This document shows, piece after piece, positions 6,695 to 15,311 of a stretch of 64,000 bases of DNA (the stretch's first letter is position 1; the number at the start of each line of letters is the position of its first letter). The notes beneath the pieces were generated by a model. The model did no database searches. It was not told the DNA's origin and saw only the letters and a program-made list of their open reading frames with translations. Position numbers and translations under genes: made by a program. The stretch is from Mycobacterium sp. URHD0025 (GTDB lineage: Bacteria; Actinomycetota; Actinomycetes; Mycobacteriales; Mycobacteriaceae), in the NCBI RefSeq assembly GCF_000426065.1, contig NZ_AUEQ01000009.1, positions 1 through 64,000 on the forward strand. The letters run 5' to 3'.

Positions 6695-9600
6695 GTGGTC
6701 GATTCACACGCAGGCGGCACAACACCTGCCGATGCTTTGCTGCGCCTTGGCAAGTACTTCCACCGGGGTGAAATCTCCGACGATCAGCGAACCCTGCACA
6801 AGATCGGTGGCCGCTCGGCCGACGACTTCTACCGGGACCGCTGGGCACACGACAAAGTCGTGCGTTCGACCCATGGCGTCAACTGCACCGGATCCTGCTC
6901 GTGGAAGATCTACGTCAAGGACGGCGTGATCACGTGGGAGTCGCAGCAGACCGACTATCCATCGGTCGGCTCCGACAAGCCCGAGTACGAGCCTCGGGGG
7001 TGCCCGCGCGGCGCGTCATTTTCGTGGTACACGTATTCGCCTGCGCGCGTTCGCTATCCGTACGTCCGCGGGGTGCTGCTGGAGTATTACCGCGAGGCCA
7101 AGGAGCGTCTGAAGGACCCCGTGTTGGCGTGGGCCGACATCGTCGAGGATCCCGAGAAATCGAAGCGCTACAAGACCGCCCGCGGCAAGGGCGGATTCGT
7201 GCGCGCCGAATGGTGGGAGGCAGCCGAGATCGCCGCCGCCGCCCATGTCCACACCGTCAAGAAGTACGGACCGGACCGCGTGGCCGGATTCTCGCCGATC
7301 CCGGCGATGTCGATGGTGAGCCATGCCGTCGGCGCCCGATTCATCTCGCTTCTCGGTGGGTCGATGCTGTCGTTCTACGACTGGTATGCCGACCTGCCGG
7401 TGGCCTCGCCGCAGGTGTTCGGAGACCAGACCGATGTACCCGAGTCGGCCGACTGGTTCGACGCCGGATACCTGATGATGTGGGGCTCCAACGTCCCCGT
7501 CACCCGAACGCCGGACGCGCACTACATGACCGAGGCCCGGTATCGCGGCCAGAAGGTGGTCGTGGTGTCGCCGGACTACGCGGACAACACCAAGTTCGCC
7601 GACGAGTGGCTACCGGCCCGCCCCGGCACCGACGCCGCTCTCGCGATGGCGATGGGTCACGTGATCCTCAAAGAGTTCTTCGTCGACAACAAGACGCCGT
7701 ACTTCACCGATTACGTCAAGAAGTACACCGACCTGCCGTTCCTGGTCACCCTGGTCGAACGAGACGGACGGGTGCTGCCCGGGAAGTTCCTCACCGCGGC
7801 CGATCTCGGCGGCGAACACGCGGACACGGAAGCGGCATCCTCGAAGACCGTGCTGCTGGACCAAACCGGGCGGCCCGTGGTGCCCAACGGCTCACTCGGA
7901 CACCGGTTCACCGCGTCCGGCGAGGGCCATTGGAATCTCGACCTGCAGGGTGTCCACCCGATGCTGACCCTGCACGGCAACAACGACGACACCGCGAATG
8001 TCGCCCTGCCGCGGTTCGACAGCGACAAACCCGGCGTGCTGGAACGCGGCGTACCGACCAAAATGGTTGCCGGACATCGGGTGACGACGGTCTTCGACCT
8101 GATGCTCGCGCAGTACGGGGTGGCCCGTGACGGACTCCCCGGACAGTGGCCGTCCGGTTACGACGATGCCTCCGAGCCCTACACACCGGCCTGGCAGGAA
8201 GCGATCACCGGTGTGCCCGCGCAGGCCGCCGAGCGCATCGCACGGGAGTTCGCCGACAACGCCGAACGTTCCAAGGGCCGGTCGATGATCCTGATGGGCG
8301 CGGGCACCAACCACTGGTTCCACTCCGATCAGATCTACCGCTCGTTCCTCACGCTGGTCATGCTCACCGGTTGTCAGGGCGTCAACGGCGGCGGCTGGGC
8401 ACACTATGTCGGCCAGGAGAAGTGCCGGCCGGTCACGGGTTGGTCCACCCTGGCATTCGGCCTCGACTGGCAGCGGCCGGCACGGCAGATGCAGGGCACG
8501 ATCTTCTGGTATCTGGCGACCGATCAGTGGCGCTACGACCCGTTCACCTCAGAGGTGATGGCCTCTCCCCTGGCCGAGGGACGCTTCGCCGGTCGCACCG
8601 TGGCGGACAGTATCGCGCTGGCCACCCGGCTCGGCTGGATGCCGAGTTACCCGACCTTCAACCGCAACCCGCTGGACCTGGCCGATGAAGCCATCCGGAT
8701 GGGCAAGGACGCGGCGGAATACGTTGTGGACGGCCTCAAGTCGGGGCATCTGCAGTTCGCCTGCGAGGATCCCGACGCCCCGGAGAACTTTCCGCGGTGC
8801 CTGACGGTGTGGCGGTCGAACCTCCTGGGATCCTCGGCCAAGGGCAACGAGTACTTCCTCAAACATCTGCTCGGCACCGATTCCGCGGTGGCCGCGCGCG
8901 ACGAGGACGGTATCCGCCCGCAGGAGGTGCGCTGGCGCGACGAAGCCCCCGTGGGAAAGCTCGACCTGTTGCTGTCGCTCGATTTTCGCAACACCAGCAC
9001 CACGTTGTTCTCCGACATCGTGTTGCCCGCCGCGACCTGGTACGAGAAGCACGACCTGTCGAGCACCGACATGCACCCGTTCGTCCACGCGTTCTCGCCT
9101 GCCATCTCCCCACCTTGGGAGACCAAGACCGACTTCGATGCGTTCCACCGCATCGCCCGCGGCTTCTCGTGGCTGGCAGAGAAGCACCTCGGCAAGCGCA
9201 AGGACATCGTGGCCATGCCCCTGCAACATGACAGCGCCGACGCCACCGCGCAGCCCGGCGGTCACGTGCTGGACTGGAAAGCCGGTGAGTGCGAACCGAT
9301 TCCCGGCAAGACCATGCCCCGGCTGGTCACCGTGGACCGCGACTATCCGGCGATCGCCGAGAAGATGGCCGCGCTCGGGCCGATGGTGGAAACCGTGGGA
9401 CTCACCACCAAGGGGGTGACCACCCACCCCGATGAGGAGGTCGAGTACCTGCGCGGAATCAACGGCACAGTGGTCAGCGGCGTCGCTGTCGGACGCCCGT
9501 CGCTGGCCAAGGACACCCACGCCGCCGAGGCGATCCTGGCGCTCTCGGGCACCACCAACGGTCGCCTGGCCGTCGAGGGCTTCGAGGCGCTGGAACGACG

Positions 9601-10384
9601 CACCGGAACCGAACTGTCCGACCTGGCCAAGGAGAACGAAGGCAAGCGAATCACATTCGCCGACACCCAGGCCCGGCCGGTCCCCGTCAACACCTCACCG
9701 GAGTGGTCCGGGTCGGAAACCGGCGGCCGGCGCTACTCCCCTTTCACCATCAACACCGAACGGCTGAAGCCCTGGCACACATTGACCGGCCGCCAGCATT
9801 TCTACCTGGACCACGACTGGATGAGTGAGCTCGGCGAACAGCTGCCGACGTTCCGGCCACCGCTGGACATGACGGCGCTGTTCGACGAACCCGTCGTAGG
9901 TAGCACAGTCGGGGACGCGTCCAGTCGCTCCATCACGGTGCGGTACCTGACCCCGCACTCGAAATGGTCGATTCACTCTGCCTACCAGGACAACCTGTAC
10001 ATGCTCACGCTGTCCCGTGGCGGCCAGTGCATCTGGATGTCGGACGTCGACGCCGCCAAGATCGGGGTCAAGGACAACGACTGGATCGAATGCACCAACC
10101 GCAACGGAGTGGTGAACGCCCGCGCGATCGTCAGCCACCGTATGCCCGAAGGCCTGGTGTTCATGTACCACGCCCAGGACAAGGCGGTCGACGTACCGCG
10201 CACCGAGAAGAACGGGAAGCGTGGCGGCATCCACAATGCGCTCACCCGCATCATGATCAAGCCCACCCACCTGATCGGTGGATACGCGCAGCAGTCCTTC
10301 GCCCTGAACTACCACGGGCCCACCGGAAACCAACGCGACGAGGTCACCACGATTCGTCGCCGCTCGCAGGAAGTGGAGTACTGA
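6695..10384 (+). CDS. narG: NarG, respiratory nitrate reductase alpha subunit
   Basis: Molybdenum bis-MGD catalytic subunit of the membrane-bound nitrate reductase, 1229 residues, full length. The FS0 iron-sulfur ligands are H60, C64, C68 and C103 (H-x3-C-x3-C-x34-C), the His-containing variant specific to NarG. The active-site region around WGSNVPVTRTPDAHY and the C-terminal MGD-binding domain (NYHGPTGNQRDE) are present. It reduces nitrate to nitrite on the cytoplasmic side, taking electrons from NarH. The start chosen is GTG 6695, because GGAGGG at 6682-6687 is 7 bases upstream; a TTG at 6680 lies before that site. First gene of narGHJI. Confidence 0.97.
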   Translation: MVDSHAGGTTPADALLRLGKYFHRGEISDDQRTLHKIGGRSADDFYRDRWAHDKVVRSTHGVNCTGSCSWKIYVKDGVITWESQQTDYPSVGSDKPEYEPRGCPRGASFSWYTYSPARVRYPYVRGVLLEYYREAKERLKDPVLAWADIVEDPEKSKRYKTARGKGGFVRAEWWEAAEIAAAAHVHTVKKYGPDRVAGFSPIPAMSMVSHAVGARFISLLGGSMLSFYDWYADLPVASPQVFGDQTDVPESADWFDAGYLMMWGSNVPVTRTPDAHYMTEARYRGQKVVVVSPDYADNTKFADEWLPARPGTDAALAMAMGHVILKEFFVDNKTPYFTDYVKKYTDLPFLVTLVERDGRVLPGKFLTAADLGGEHADTEAASSKTVLLDQTGRPVVPNGSLGHRFTASGEGHWNLDLQGVHPMLTLHGNNDDTANVALPRFDSDKPGVLERGVPTKMVAGHRVTTVFDLMLAQYGVARDGLPGQWPSGYDDASEPYTPAWQEAITGVPAQAAERIAREFADNAERSKGRSMILMGAGTNHWFHSDQIYRSFLTLVMLTGCQGVNGGGWAHYVGQEKCRPVTGWSTLAFGLDWQRPARQMQGTIFWYLATDQWRYDPFTSEVMASPLAEGRFAGRTVADSIALATRLGWMPSYPTFNRNPLDLADEAIRMGKDAAEYVVDGLKSGHLQFACEDPDAPENFPRCLTVWRSNLLGSSAKGNEYFLKHLLGTDSAVAARDEDGIRPQEVRWRDEAPVGKLDLLLSLDFRNTSTTLFSDIVLPAATWYEKHDLSSTDMHPFVHAFSPAISPPWETKTDFDAFHRIARGFSWLAEKHLGKRKDIVAMPLQHDSADATAQPGGHVLDWKAGECEPIPGKTMPRLVTVDRDYPAIAEKMAALGPMVETVGLTTKGVTTHPDEEVEYLRGINGTVVSGVAVGRPSLAKDTHAAEAILALSGTTNGRLAVEGFEALERRTGTELSDLAKENEGKRITFADTQARPVPVNTSPEWSGSETGGRRYSPFTINTERLKPWHTLTGRQHFYLDHDWMSELGEQLPTFRPPLDMTALFDEPVVGSTVGDASSRSITVRYLTPHSKWSIHSAYQDNLYMLTLSRGGQCIWMSDVDAAKIGVKDNDWIECTNRNGVVNARAIVSHRMPEGLVFMYHAQDKAVDVPRTEKNGKRGGIHNALTRIMIKPTHLIGGYAQQSFALNYHGPTGNQRDEVTTIRRRSQEVEY

Positions 10385-10418
10385 CCATGACCGGACCCCA
10401 AGCTTGCGGAGTGGCCCA

Positions 10419-12023
10419 ATGAAGGTGATGGCGCAGCTCGCGATGGTGATGAACCTCGACAAGTGCATCGGCTGCCACACCTGCAGCGTCACGTGCAAAC
10501 AGGCGTGGACCAACCGCGGCGGTGTGGAGTACGTGTGGTTCAACAACGTGGAAACCCGTCCAGGACAAGGATATCCGCGCCAGTACCAGGATCAGGAACG
10601 CTGGAAGGGTGGCTGGACGCTGAACAAGCGCGGCAAGCTCACCCTGAAATCCGGCTCCCGGTTCAAGCGGCTGCTGAACATCTTCGCCAACCCTGACCTG
10701 CCCACGGTGTCGGACTACTACGATCCCTGGACCTACGACTACGAGAACCTGCTGTCCGCGCCGGCGATGGACACCACGCCGGTGGCCCGGCCCAAATCGC
10801 TGATCACCGGCCGGGATACCAAGGTCACCTGGGGAGCCAACTGGGACGACGACCTGGGCGGCGGGCCCGAGCAGGTGGGCCGAGACCCGTTGTTGGCCAA
10901 GGTCGCCGAAGTATCCGAGAAGGTCAAGCTCGAATTCGAGCAGACGTTCATGTTCTACCTACCCCGGATCTGCGAGCACTGTCTCAACCCGGCGTGCGCG
11001 GCGGCATGCCCGTCCGGCGCGATCTACAAGCGCTCCGAAGACGGCATCGTGCTGGTGGATCAGGACAAATGCCGCGGCTGGCGACAGTGCGTCACCGGGT
11101 GTCCCTACAAGAAGATCTACTTCAACCACAAGACCGGCAAGGCCGAGAAGTGCACATTCTGCTACCCGCGGGTCGAGGTCGGCATCCCCACGGTGTGTTC
11201 GGAGACCTGTGTCGGGCGGCTCCGCTACATCGGCGTGATGCTCTATGACGCGGACGCGGTGTTGGAGGCAGCGTCGGTCACCGACGACAAGAACCTCTAC
11301 CCGTCACAGCTCGGCGTGTTCCTCAACCCGCACGACCCACGCGTCGTGGCCGAAGCAGAGCGGGCCGGAATCTCCCCGGAATGGATTGAGGCAGCCCAGA
11401 ATTCACCGGTATACCGGCTGATCGTCGACTATCAGGTGGCCCTGCCCCTGCATCCGGAATACCGGACCATGCCGATGGTCTGGTACGTGCCGCCGCTATC
11501 ACCGGTGGTGGACATTCTCAAGGAGACCGGCCACGACGGCGAGAACAAGAACAACCTGTTCGGCGCCATCGACACGCTGCGGATCCCGATCGAATATCTC
11601 GCCGAGTTGTTCACCGCCGGCGAGGTGGGCCCGGTGCGGGCATCGCTGCAGCGGCTTGCCGCCATGCGGTCCTATATGCGGGCCGCCAACCTGGGCGAGG
11701 AATTCGACGAGACCATCCCGGAGTCTGTGCGCCTCAGCGGCGACGAGATCGAATCGATGTACCGGCTGCTGGCCATCGCCAAGTACCAGGACCGGTATGT
11801 CATCCCGACCGGGGCCGGGTCCGACGCGCACCGCCTCGACGCGCTGGCCACCGGTTGCAGCCTGGACGGTGACGGCGGGCCGGGAATGACCGCGTACGAC
11901 ACGATGGTGAACAAGTTCCACCTGACAAATACCAATGATGCTGTTCCACAAGGTGATCCGACCCGGGTCAACCTGCTCAACTGGGACGGCCGGAGCACAG
12001 ACGGGTTGCTGCCGACCACATGA
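10419..12023 (+). CDS. narH: NarH, respiratory nitrate reductase iron-sulfur beta subunit
   Basis: Electron-transfer subunit with four Fe-S clusters, 534 residues. The first cluster motif C16-x2-C19-x2-C22-x3-C26 begins at DKCIGCHTC. The second set is in CEHCLNPACAAACP, and the third contains CRGWRQC, where Trp replaces one Cys, the sign of the [3Fe-4S] cluster of NarH. It passes electrons from NarI hemes to NarG. ATG 10419 has GGAG 7 bases upstream, which favours it over the TTG at 10404. The stop overlaps the narJ start (ATGA at 12020). Confidence 0.97.
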   Translation: MKVMAQLAMVMNLDKCIGCHTCSVTCKQAWTNRGGVEYVWFNNVETRPGQGYPRQYQDQERWKGGWTLNKRGKLTLKSGSRFKRLLNIFANPDLPTVSDYYDPWTYDYENLLSAPAMDTTPVARPKSLITGRDTKVTWGANWDDDLGGGPEQVGRDPLLAKVAEVSEKVKLEFEQTFMFYLPRICEHCLNPACAAACPSGAIYKRSEDGIVLVDQDKCRGWRQCVTGCPYKKIYFNHKTGKAEKCTFCYPRVEVGIPTVCSETCVGRLRYIGVMLYDADAVLEAASVTDDKNLYPSQLGVFLNPHDPRVVAEAERAGISPEWIEAAQNSPVYRLIVDYQVALPLHPEYRTMPMVWYVPPLSPVVDILKETGHDGENKNNLFGAIDTLRIPIEYLAELFTAGEVGPVRASLQRLAAMRSYMRAANLGEEFDETIPESVRLSGDEIESMYRLLAIAKYQDRYVIPTGAGSDAHRLDALATGCSLDGDGGPGMTAYDTMVNKFHLTNTNDAVPQGDPTRVNLLNWDGRSTDGLLPTT

Positions 12024-12691
12024 AGCTACTCACCCTTGGTCGCAGAACAGGTACCGGTACGAGCCTGTCCGAACGTCAGCAGCGTCTGGTGTGGCGGATG
12101 ACTGCGCTGCTGCTCGACTACCCGACGACCGAAACAGCCGATCTTGCCGGACAACTGGACGCTGTCGCCGCGGAGTTGCCCGAGGCGGTCCGAGTGCCGC
12201 TGAGCGAGTTCCTGCGGGAGTTCGGCGAAACCGACCCGATGCAGCGCGCGTCGAACTATGTCGCGACGTTCGACATGCAGCGGCGCAGCAGCCTGCATCT
12301 CACGTACTACGCCTACGGCGACACCCGTAAACGGGGAATGGCGCTGCTGCGGTTCAAGCACGCGTACCGCCAGGCGGGCATCGAGATCGGTGACGCAGAG
12401 CTGCCCGACTATCTGCCGATGGTGCTGGAGTTCGCGGCGATGATCGATCAGGTCCAGGGCGAGCGGCTGTTGGCCGAGCACGTTCCGGTGCTCGAACTGC
12501 TGCGGCTTTCCCTGCAGGACAACGGATCCTACTACACCGGGCTGCTGGCGGCCGTCCTCGCCACGTTGCCTCCGGTGAACACTGCCGACCGCCGCCGCAT
12601 CGCTCAACTCGCCGCCGAGGGCCCACCCGATGAGGATGTCGGACTCGATCCGTTTGCGATGGACCCGATGGCATCCGGAGGAAGCCAATGA
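12020..12691 (+). CDS. narJ: NarJ, nitrate reductase assembly chaperone
   Basis: TorD/NarJ-family chaperone, 223 residues, which holds apo-NarG for molybdenum cofactor insertion and is not part of the final enzyme. Visible family features are the N-terminal LVWRMTALLLDYP, the conserved YVATFDMQRRSSLHLTYYAYGDTRKRG (shown in parts: DMQRR and HLTYY.YGDTR) and an all-helical composition. Start overlaps narH by four bases. The stop codon overlaps an ATG (12688) that opens the micro-ORF/repeat segment placed before narI, rather than narI itself. Confidence 0.95.
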   Translation: MKLLTLGRRTGTGTSLSERQQRLVWRMTALLLDYPTTETADLAGQLDAVAAELPEAVRVPLSEFLREFGETDPMQRASNYVATFDMQRRSSLHLTYYAYGDTRKRGMALLRFKHAYRQAGIEIGDAELPDYLPMVLEFAAMIDQVQGERLLAEHVPVLELLRLSLQDNGSYYTGLLAAVLATLPPVNTADRRRIAQLAAEGPPDEDVGLDPFAMDPMASGGSQ

Positions 12692-12738
12692 GCGCGCACC
12701 CGATGAGCGCTCGCGCGAAGAGAGAAAGACTCCGATGA
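12688..12738 (+). CDS. Micro-ORF 1 in the narJ-narI repeat segment (16 codons)
   Basis: The ATG overlaps the narJ stop (ATGA). The frame reads MSAHPMSARAKRERLR and stops at a TGA that overlaps the ATG of the next repeat unit at 12735. That second unit has an early stop (MSARAK) caused by an A-to-T change. No function is claimed for the peptide; it is very basic. The interlocked starts and stops suggest it keeps ribosomes moving from narJ to narI. Translation is inferred only from the arrangement. Confidence 0.4.
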   Translation: MSAHPMSARAKRERLR

Positions 12739-12798
12739 GCGCTCGCGCAAAGTGAGAAAGACTCCGATGAGCGCTCGCGCGAAGAGAGAAAGGCTCCG
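12703..12798 (+). repeat. Three tandem copies of a 32-bp MIRU-like unit between narJ and narI
   Basis: Units lie at 12703-12734, 12735-12766 and 12767-12798, each beginning ATGAGCGCTCGCGC and ending CTCCG. Copies 1 and 2 differ at two positions, copies 1 and 3 at one. narI begins at 12799 with the same ATGAGC. A single diverged unit of exactly the same length lies at 25241-25272 between another pair of operon genes. No spacers separate the copies, so this is not a CRISPR. Confidence 0.95.
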
Positions 12799-12802
12799 AT
12801 GA
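12767..12802 (+). CDS. Micro-ORF 3 in the narJ-narI repeat segment (11 codons)
   Basis: The third repeat unit encodes MSARAKRERLR. Its TGA (12800-12802) overlaps the narI ATG (12799-12801), so ribosomes finishing this micro-ORF are positioned to start narI. Whether the peptide itself matters is unknown. Confidence 0.4.
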   Translation: MSARAKRERLR

Positions 12803-13542
12803 GCAACGTACTGTGGATGACCTTGCCGTACATCGCGTTCACGTCGTTCGCGCTCGGGCATATCTGGCGTTACAAGGCCGACCAGTTCGGTTGGACCACA
12901 AGGTCTTCGCAGATCTACGAGAGCAGACTGCTGAGGCTGGGCAGCCCGCTGTTCCACTTCGGCATCCTCGGGGTGCTCGCCGGACACGTGGTCGGACTGC
13001 TGATCCCGCAGTCCTGGACCTCGGCGGTGGGCGTCTCCGACCACGTCTACCACCTGATGTCGGTGAGTATGGGCTCGCTGGCCGGAGTGGCCGTCGTCGC
13101 CGGGGTGTCCATCCTGCTCTACCGCCGAGTCACCGTCCCGGAAGTGCGCACGGCGACCACTCTGAACGACAAGGTGATGTACCTGCTGCTCGTCGGGGCT
13201 CTGGCGACCGGGATGCTGAACACCCTGACCAACGTCTTCTCGACGTACAACTATCGCGAAACCGTGTCGCCGTGGTTCCGCAGCTTGTTCACGTTGCACC
13301 CGGCACCACAGCTGATGGCCGATACTCCGTGGACGTTCCAGGCGCATGTGCTGATAGTCGTTGCCCTGCTGGGGCTTTGGCCGTACACGCGGTTGGTGCA
13401 CATGTTCAGCGCACCGATCGGCTATCTGGTCCGCCCCTATGTGATCTACCGCAGCCGGGACCCGCGGCGTGCGGGCAAGAACCGCTACGCCAAGGCGTGG
13501 GTGACACCGCAGGCACCACCTCCGCGCAGCCGCTGGGTGTGA
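12799..13542 (+). CDS. narI: NarI, respiratory nitrate reductase cytochrome b gamma subunit
   Basis: Membrane anchor and quinol oxidase subunit, 247 residues with five predicted membrane helices. Candidate heme b ligands are in GHIWRYK, GHVVGLLIP, DHVYHLM and the late segment FQAHVLIV...LVHMFS. It oxidises menaquinol and passes electrons to NarH. E. coli NarI is slightly shorter. The start ATGAGC is reached after the 32-bp repeat block instead of directly from narJ. It converges on the DUF1345 gene with a gap of three bases, so no terminator fits between them. Confidence 0.96.
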   Translation: MSNVLWMTLPYIAFTSFALGHIWRYKADQFGWTTRSSQIYESRLLRLGSPLFHFGILGVLAGHVVGLLIPQSWTSAVGVSDHVYHLMSVSMGSLAGVAVVAGVSILLYRRVTVPEVRTATTLNDKVMYLLLVGALATGMLNTLTNVFSTYNYRETVSPWFRSLFTLHPAPQLMADTPWTFQAHVLIVVALLGLWPYTRLVHMFSAPIGYLVRPYVIYRSRDPRRAGKNRYAKAWVTPQAPPPRSRWV

Positions 13543-13545
13543 GCC

Positions 13546-14181
13546 TCAACTGGACACGATGCCGACGACCAGGTTGATGGTGGTCGCCAGTATGACTGTG
13601 CCGAACAGGTATGACAGCAGGCAGTGCCGCAGTGCCACCGACCGGATGACCGAATCTGTGACGCTCGTGTCGGACACCTGATACGTCATACCGAGGTTGT
13701 AGCTGAAGTAGAAGAAGTCGCGGAACGCCGGTGCGTCTGGACAGTTGAAGTCGATGCCGCCCACCGGGGCCGTGTAGTACAGCTTCGCGTAACGCGCCGC
13801 GTACATCAGGTGCATACCGGCCCAGGCCATGAAGACCCCGGCCAGCGCCGCGGTCGCCGCGGTCGGATCACTGTGCGAGCCACCGTGCACGAGCATGAAG
13901 ACGATGCTGACCAGGGCGCCGACGGCAGCAGCCACGATCACAAGCTCCTCGACCACCGGGTTGAAGGCTTCCTGATGTGCGTGATCGTGGGTGCCCTCGG
14001 CGTCCATGGGCCACAGCAGGATCCAGCCGGCGAGTACGAACATCGCTCCCGTGGTGGCGATCCCGACCAGCACTCCCAGCGGGGCGTCGGTCAATCCTCC
14101 TGTGATGGCGCCGGCGGCGACCCCGACGATCACCGAACCGCCGAGCCGGCCGGGCGCGGAGAGCAGTCTGGTCGTGTCCAT
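13546..14181 (-). CDS. DUF1345 family membrane protein
   Basis: A 211-residue integral membrane protein with about five membrane segments. The signature [20 protein letters not shown] (about residues 153-172) is the conserved core of DUF1345, a family without known function. It has a His-rich loop (GTHDHAHQE, about residues 64-72) between helices, which may be soluble. It is on the minus strand and ends three bases from the narI stop, in convergent orientation. The CDF transporter gene upstream (ends 14260) is on the same strand, 78 bases away, so the two may be co-transcribed. Confidence 0.85.
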   Translation of the reverse strand: MDTTRLLSAPGRLGGSVIVGVAAGAITGGLTDAPLGVLVGIATTGAMFVLAGWILLWPMDAEGTHDHAHQEAFNPVVEELVIVAAAVGALVSIVFMLVHGGSHSDPTAATAALAGVFMAWAGMHLMYAARYAKLYYTAPVGGIDFNCPDAPAFRDFFYFSYNLGMTYQVSDTSVTDSVIRSVALRHCLLSYLFGTVILATTINLVVGIVSS

Positions 14182-14259
14182 CAGGCGGACGCCGTCGCGA
14201 TGTCATCTGGCATGAGGTAAGTGTGCGCGCCGGAATCGGTGTTGGCACGCACACTAGCG

Positions 14260-15228
14260 CTACCCGCCGGGCAGCTCCTCTGGCCGCAGATCGGTGGGGT
14301 CACCCGGGCGGGTCAGCGTCAGGACCGCGCGCACGATCTCGGGTCGGGTCTGGAGTGCGTCGGCGATCGCGTTGAGCCGTTCGGCGACATTGGATTCGGC
14401 GGCGTCACCCGCGAGGTCGACCGCGGCCACCAGGTACATCCGGTCGGCCCCAACCCATTCCATGTGTAAGTAGCTGATGCGCTCGATGTCGGTATGGTCG
14501 AGTAGAGATCGCAGGACGTAGTTGCGGGCGGGCGGAGCCACCGCCTCCCCCGTGAGGAAGTCCATGTTGCGCCCGATGAGAAACAGTGCGACACCGCCCA
14601 GCAGCACACCGATCAGGATCGAGCCGACTCCATCCCACACCGCGTTGCCGGTGAGTTGGTGCGCCAGGATGCCGAGCGCCGCGATGACGACGCCGATCAG
14701 CGCCGAGAGGTCTTCGGCGAATACCGCACGCAACATCGGATTCGACGTCACCCTGATGTATCGCAGCGGGTGAATGTGTCGCCGCACCGCAGTCGATCTG
14801 GTCTGGTGCAGCGCCTGCAAGAAGGATGTGCCTTCGAGCACGAATGCGACGCCGAGCACCGCGTAGGCCCAGCCATACGACGTCGCTTCGGCCTCCCCGC
14901 CCAGCGAGGCGACGCCGTGCCAGATCGACACCACCGCACCGACGGTGAACAACCCGAAGGCGGCGAACATCGACCAGATGTAGCCGGCCCGTCCGTATCC
15001 CAACCGATGTTGCGCGTCGGCCGGTTTCATCGACTTACGGGTCCCGATCAACAGAAAGACCTCGTTGCCGGTGTCCGCCCACGAATGAGCCGCCTCGGCC
15101 AGCATGGACGCCGAACCGGTGATGCCCGCGACGACGGTCTTGGCGAGCGCGATCAGTACGTTGGCGCCGAGGGCGATGATGACGGTCAGGGCACTCTCGT
15201 TGTGTGTTGCCTCCCCGTCGGTGGTCAT
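14260..15228 (-). CDS. Cation diffusion facilitator (CDF) family transporter
   Basis: A 322-residue proton-coupled divalent metal exporter of the CDF family with six membrane helices. The transport site is suggested by HSWAD in helix 2 ([15 protein letters not shown], about residues 46-60) and by the acidic AEDLSALIG in helix 5. The C-terminal cytoplasmic domain (about residues 225-322) contains the expected MHME-like region [19 protein letters not shown]. Metal specificity (Zn, Fe, Mn or Co) cannot be read. ATG 15228 is taken over a further upstream start at 15237. The fadA6 terminator hairpin lies upstream, and the gene is probably transcribed on its own promoter. Confidence 0.85.
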   Translation of the reverse strand: MTTDGEATHNESALTVIIALGANVLIALAKTVVAGITGSASMLAEAAHSWADTGNEVFLLIGTRKSMKPADAQHRLGYGRAGYIWSMFAAFGLFTVGAVVSIWHGVASLGGEAEATSYGWAYAVLGVAFVLEGTSFLQALHQTRSTAVRRHIHPLRYIRVTSNPMLRAVFAEDLSALIGVVIAALGILAHQLTGNAVWDGVGSILIGVLLGGVALFLIGRNMDFLTGEAVAPPARNYVLRSLLDHTDIERISYLHMEWVGADRMYLVAAVDLAGDAAESNVAERLNAIADALQTRPEIVRAVLTLTRPGDPTDLRPEELPGG

Positions 15229-15262
15229 CACCCACACTTACCCGTTGGCGGCCAGACGCAAA

Positions 15263-15292
15263 AGTGCCCCGAAACTTGCGTTTCGGGGCACT
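15263..15292 (-). terminator. Hairpin terminator after fadA6
   Basis: A perfect 12-bp stem, AGTGCCCCGAAA / TTTCGGGGCACT, with a 6-base loop, 19 bases past the fadA6 stop. On the minus strand it is followed by TTTT. Confidence 0.75.
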
Positions 15293-15311
15293 CGTGCTCG
15301 GGGTGCGAAAC

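Noticed and set aside
12703-12798. CRISPR-like array (three repeats of 32 bp)
   Set aside because: The units are directly contiguous with no spacers, contain in-phase start codons, and no cas genes are nearby.
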